DNA of 6,077 bases from JAKZSU01 sp047517485 (lineage in GTDB: Bacteria; Pseudomonadota; Alphaproteobacteria; UBA7887): contig JAKZSU010000094.1 of the NCBI GenBank assembly GCA_047517485.1, positions 1 through 6,077 on the forward strand, written 5' to 3'. A program made the translations under genes and the position numbers. Of the stretch, positions 5,016 through 6,077 are shown one piece after another. Position 1 is the first letter of the stretch, and each line of letters opens with the position of its first letter. Below the pieces are notes generated by a model. That model ran no database searches. It was given only the letters and a program-made list of their open reading frames with translations, and was not told where the DNA came from.

Positions 5016-5492
5016 GTTGGCCGCAACAACCCGTCGGGCTTCAGCTCGGCATGGTCGGCTCGGATCGCACCGGGATTTCCGACATGATGCCGTGCCAACG
5101 CGTCGAAGGTGACTCTAACCGCTCGAAGCGCAATCCAATCCGCGTTCGTCGAGCATAGGTAGGCCAACCCGACCTTTCAATTGTGAAAGTCGCTTCGGTA
5201 TCCACCCGATCAATACGTCAGGTCTGCTGTTGGCGATGAATACGCATAGCTCGGACCGTTATTTTCCTTCCAGTATCAGAGGCTTAGCTCACATTCTCAT
5301 CCGCTTCGACCGTTCTACCCTTTATTCCGGACCGGAATCCAGCGACCCCGGGATGCTACAAAATGACCCGGAGCCGACCGACAGGAGATGAGGCTAACCG
5401 CGTCGCGAATTGGCGGATGACGTGGTGAATACGAAAATCCCCGTGGAAGCTGACCGCGATCCTCGCCGACGATGTCGAGGGGTAACCTAGAC
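5016..5492. other. Intergenic region without a recognisable gene
   Basis: Between the promoter region of the kelch gene and the stop of the SUMF1-domain fragment I see no coding frame that resembles a known protein. Two small hairpins are present: CTTTCA/TGAAAG with a four-base loop (5174-5189) and ATTCCG/CGGAAT with a three-base loop (5324-5338). Neither is followed by a convincing T-run. The open frame at 4889-5158 on the plus strand is mostly antisense to the kelch gene and its leader. Confidence 0.4.
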
Positions 5493-5940
5493 CTACTGGT
5501 CGATGGTCCGGGCGACGCGAAAGCCTATATCGTTGATTTGGAAGCTGGAGTAGCTGTCCCAGTCTCGAGTCGTCAATGAATGGCGGGCCGCGGAGCGCGC
5601 CCACTTCGCGATGTCGTGATAGGAGCCGCCGCGCAGAACCCGCCTGTCGCCGTTGTCTTCGCTTGTTGTCCAGGCGCCGCCGTCGCCCGGCGCGCCGGGG
5701 TAGGGCATATAGTAGTAACTGTCGTGCCAGCAGTCCTCCACCCATTCGAAAACGTTGCCATGCATGTCGTGAAGCTTCCAGGCGTTGGGCGGATAGGAAC
5801 CGACCTCCGCGGTCTCGCGATGATCGATGCTGGCATCCTCCGCTGTAATCTCGTCCCCGACGTTGTAGCGGGTTTCGGTTTCGGCGCGGCAGGCATATTC
5901 CCACTCGGCCTCACTCAAGAGGCGGTATTGCTTTCCCGTC
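5493..5940 (-). pseudogene. SUMF1/FGE-sulfatase-domain protein, N-terminus removed by an IS21-like insertion
   Basis: The minus-strand frame from 5939 reads TGKQYRLLSEAEWEYACRAE and continues for 148 codons to TAG (5495-5493). Classical C-terminal SUMF1-domain blocks follow: a WKLHDMHGNVFEWVEDCWHD segment, RRVLRGGSYHD, ARSAARHSLTTRD and a final IGFRVARTI. The family includes formylglycine-generating enzymes and related proteins such as ergothioneine-synthesis and lectin-like members. True FGEs carry two active-site cysteines just after the GGS motif; here that segment is GGSYHDIAKWARSAAR with none, so sulfatase activation is unlikely. The first 100 or more residues of the domain are missing because an IS21-like terminus starts at 5941, exactly where the homology ends. 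A TTG at 5918 could in principle start a 141-residue product, but it lies inside a conserved block and is not a credible native start. Confidence 0.8.
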
Positions 5941-5947
5941 TGTCAAC

Positions 5948-5992
5948 GGCGGAGCAAAATTAGTCCACCCGGGCGGAGCAAAACTAGTCCAC
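5948..5992. repeat. Tandem terminal binding-site repeats of the IS21-like end
   Basis: GGCGGAGCAAAATTAGTCCAC-type 21-mers lie at 5948-5968 and 5972-5992, a 24-base period, matching at 20 of 21 positions (T at 5960 versus C at 5984). Repeats of this form in an IS21 end are expected to bind the transposase. Confidence 0.8.
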
Positions 5993-5998
5993 TTAATG

Positions 5999-6076
5999 TT
6001 ATGCGGTACGCGGTGTTGGGGGGTTGTCCCGGTAGTCCATAGGAGGGACCCGCGCTGCTTCGTGTAGCGCTTGCGT
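5999..6076 (-). CDS. Possible C-terminus of an IS21-like element protein (partial)
   Basis: On the minus strand, 6076 to 5999 is open for 25 codons (TQALHEAARVPPMDYRDNPP, then TPRTA) and ends at TAA (6001-5999), seven bases inside the terminal repeats. A gene ending this close to the terminal repeats fits the compact layout of IS elements. There is no recognisable motif, and another frame is open through the repeats as well, so this is tentative. Confidence 0.3.
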   Translation of the reverse strand, partial: TQALHEAARVPPMDYRDNPPTPRTA

Positions 6077-6077
6077 T

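Larger units (their letters stand above)
5941..6077. mobile_element. IS21-like insertion sequence, one terminus (continues beyond the window)
   Basis: From 5941 the sequence starts TGTCAACGGCGGAGC and carries two near-identical 21-base direct repeats, the arrangement typical of IS21 family ends, where several copies of the transposase-binding site lie behind a TG terminus. It interrupts the SUMF1-domain gene. The opposite end is outside the window, so the target duplication (it would include bases just before 5941) cannot be checked. The family call rests on end structure and the GGAGCAAAATTAGTCCAC-type motif, not on a visible transposase domain. Confidence 0.7.

Noticed and set aside
4889..5158. 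Plus-strand open frame of 89 codons near the kelch start.
   Set aside because: The first third is antisense to the kelch signal region, there is no ribosome binding site, and the remainder resembles no family I can name.
5174..5189. CTTTCA/TGAAAG hairpin as a terminator.
   Set aside because: The six-base AT-rich stem has no following T-run on either strand and lies far from any gene end.
1..6077. CRISPR arrays, tRNA or rRNA genes.
   Set aside because: No regularly spaced repeat-spacer array, cloverleaf or rRNA-like sequence was seen; the only tandem-like repeats are the IS terminal sites.

Overview
This GC-rich window looks like part of an accessory region of a proteobacterial chromosome, most likely an alphaproteobacterium. 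The hint is a relic at 3337-3423 that carries the C-terminal signature I associate with alphaproteobacterial class III adenylate cyclase/TPR proteins. No marker gene fixes the taxon. Insertion sequence ends bound the window on both sides: an ISNCY-type transposase start with its terminus at 1-140, and an IS21-like terminus from 5941 to the end. Several genes between them are interrupted, truncated or reduced to fragments.

Layout. 269-1069 (+) is a 2-keto-4-pentenoate hydratase family enzyme. Converging on it from the minus strand is a two-gene unit: a YjbR/MmcQ protein (2503-2126) and, overlapping it by 4 bases, a DehI-like protein (starts 2129). The DehI-like gene is interrupted near its 3' end by a 261-bp MITE-like palindromic element (1194-1454) flanked by TAA repeats. 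Removing the element and one TAA removes exactly 264 bases. It rejoins a 270-residue reading frame whose ancestral stop (1055-1053) overlaps the end of the hydratase gene. Today the protein gets an 82-residue tail translated from the element and has lost its own last 45 residues. Divergent from this unit is a small BamE-like lipoprotein gene (2591-3028, +).

3029-3720 holds no intact gene. It has a 34-bp inverted repeat (3065-3098/3154-3187), competing small stems, and the cyclase relic. 4953-3721 (-) is an exported or membrane-anchored protein with seven kelch motifs. After about 540 bases without a recognisable gene comes the C-terminal part of a SUMF1/FGE-sulfatase-domain protein (5940-5493, -), cut off by the IS21-like end.

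The genes do not form one pathway. The best candidate for something undescribed is the MITE-like element. It can fold as a compact three-way junction, and its terminal repeats give it a 76-codon open frame on each strand, both beginning MTHL and ending QMGHY.
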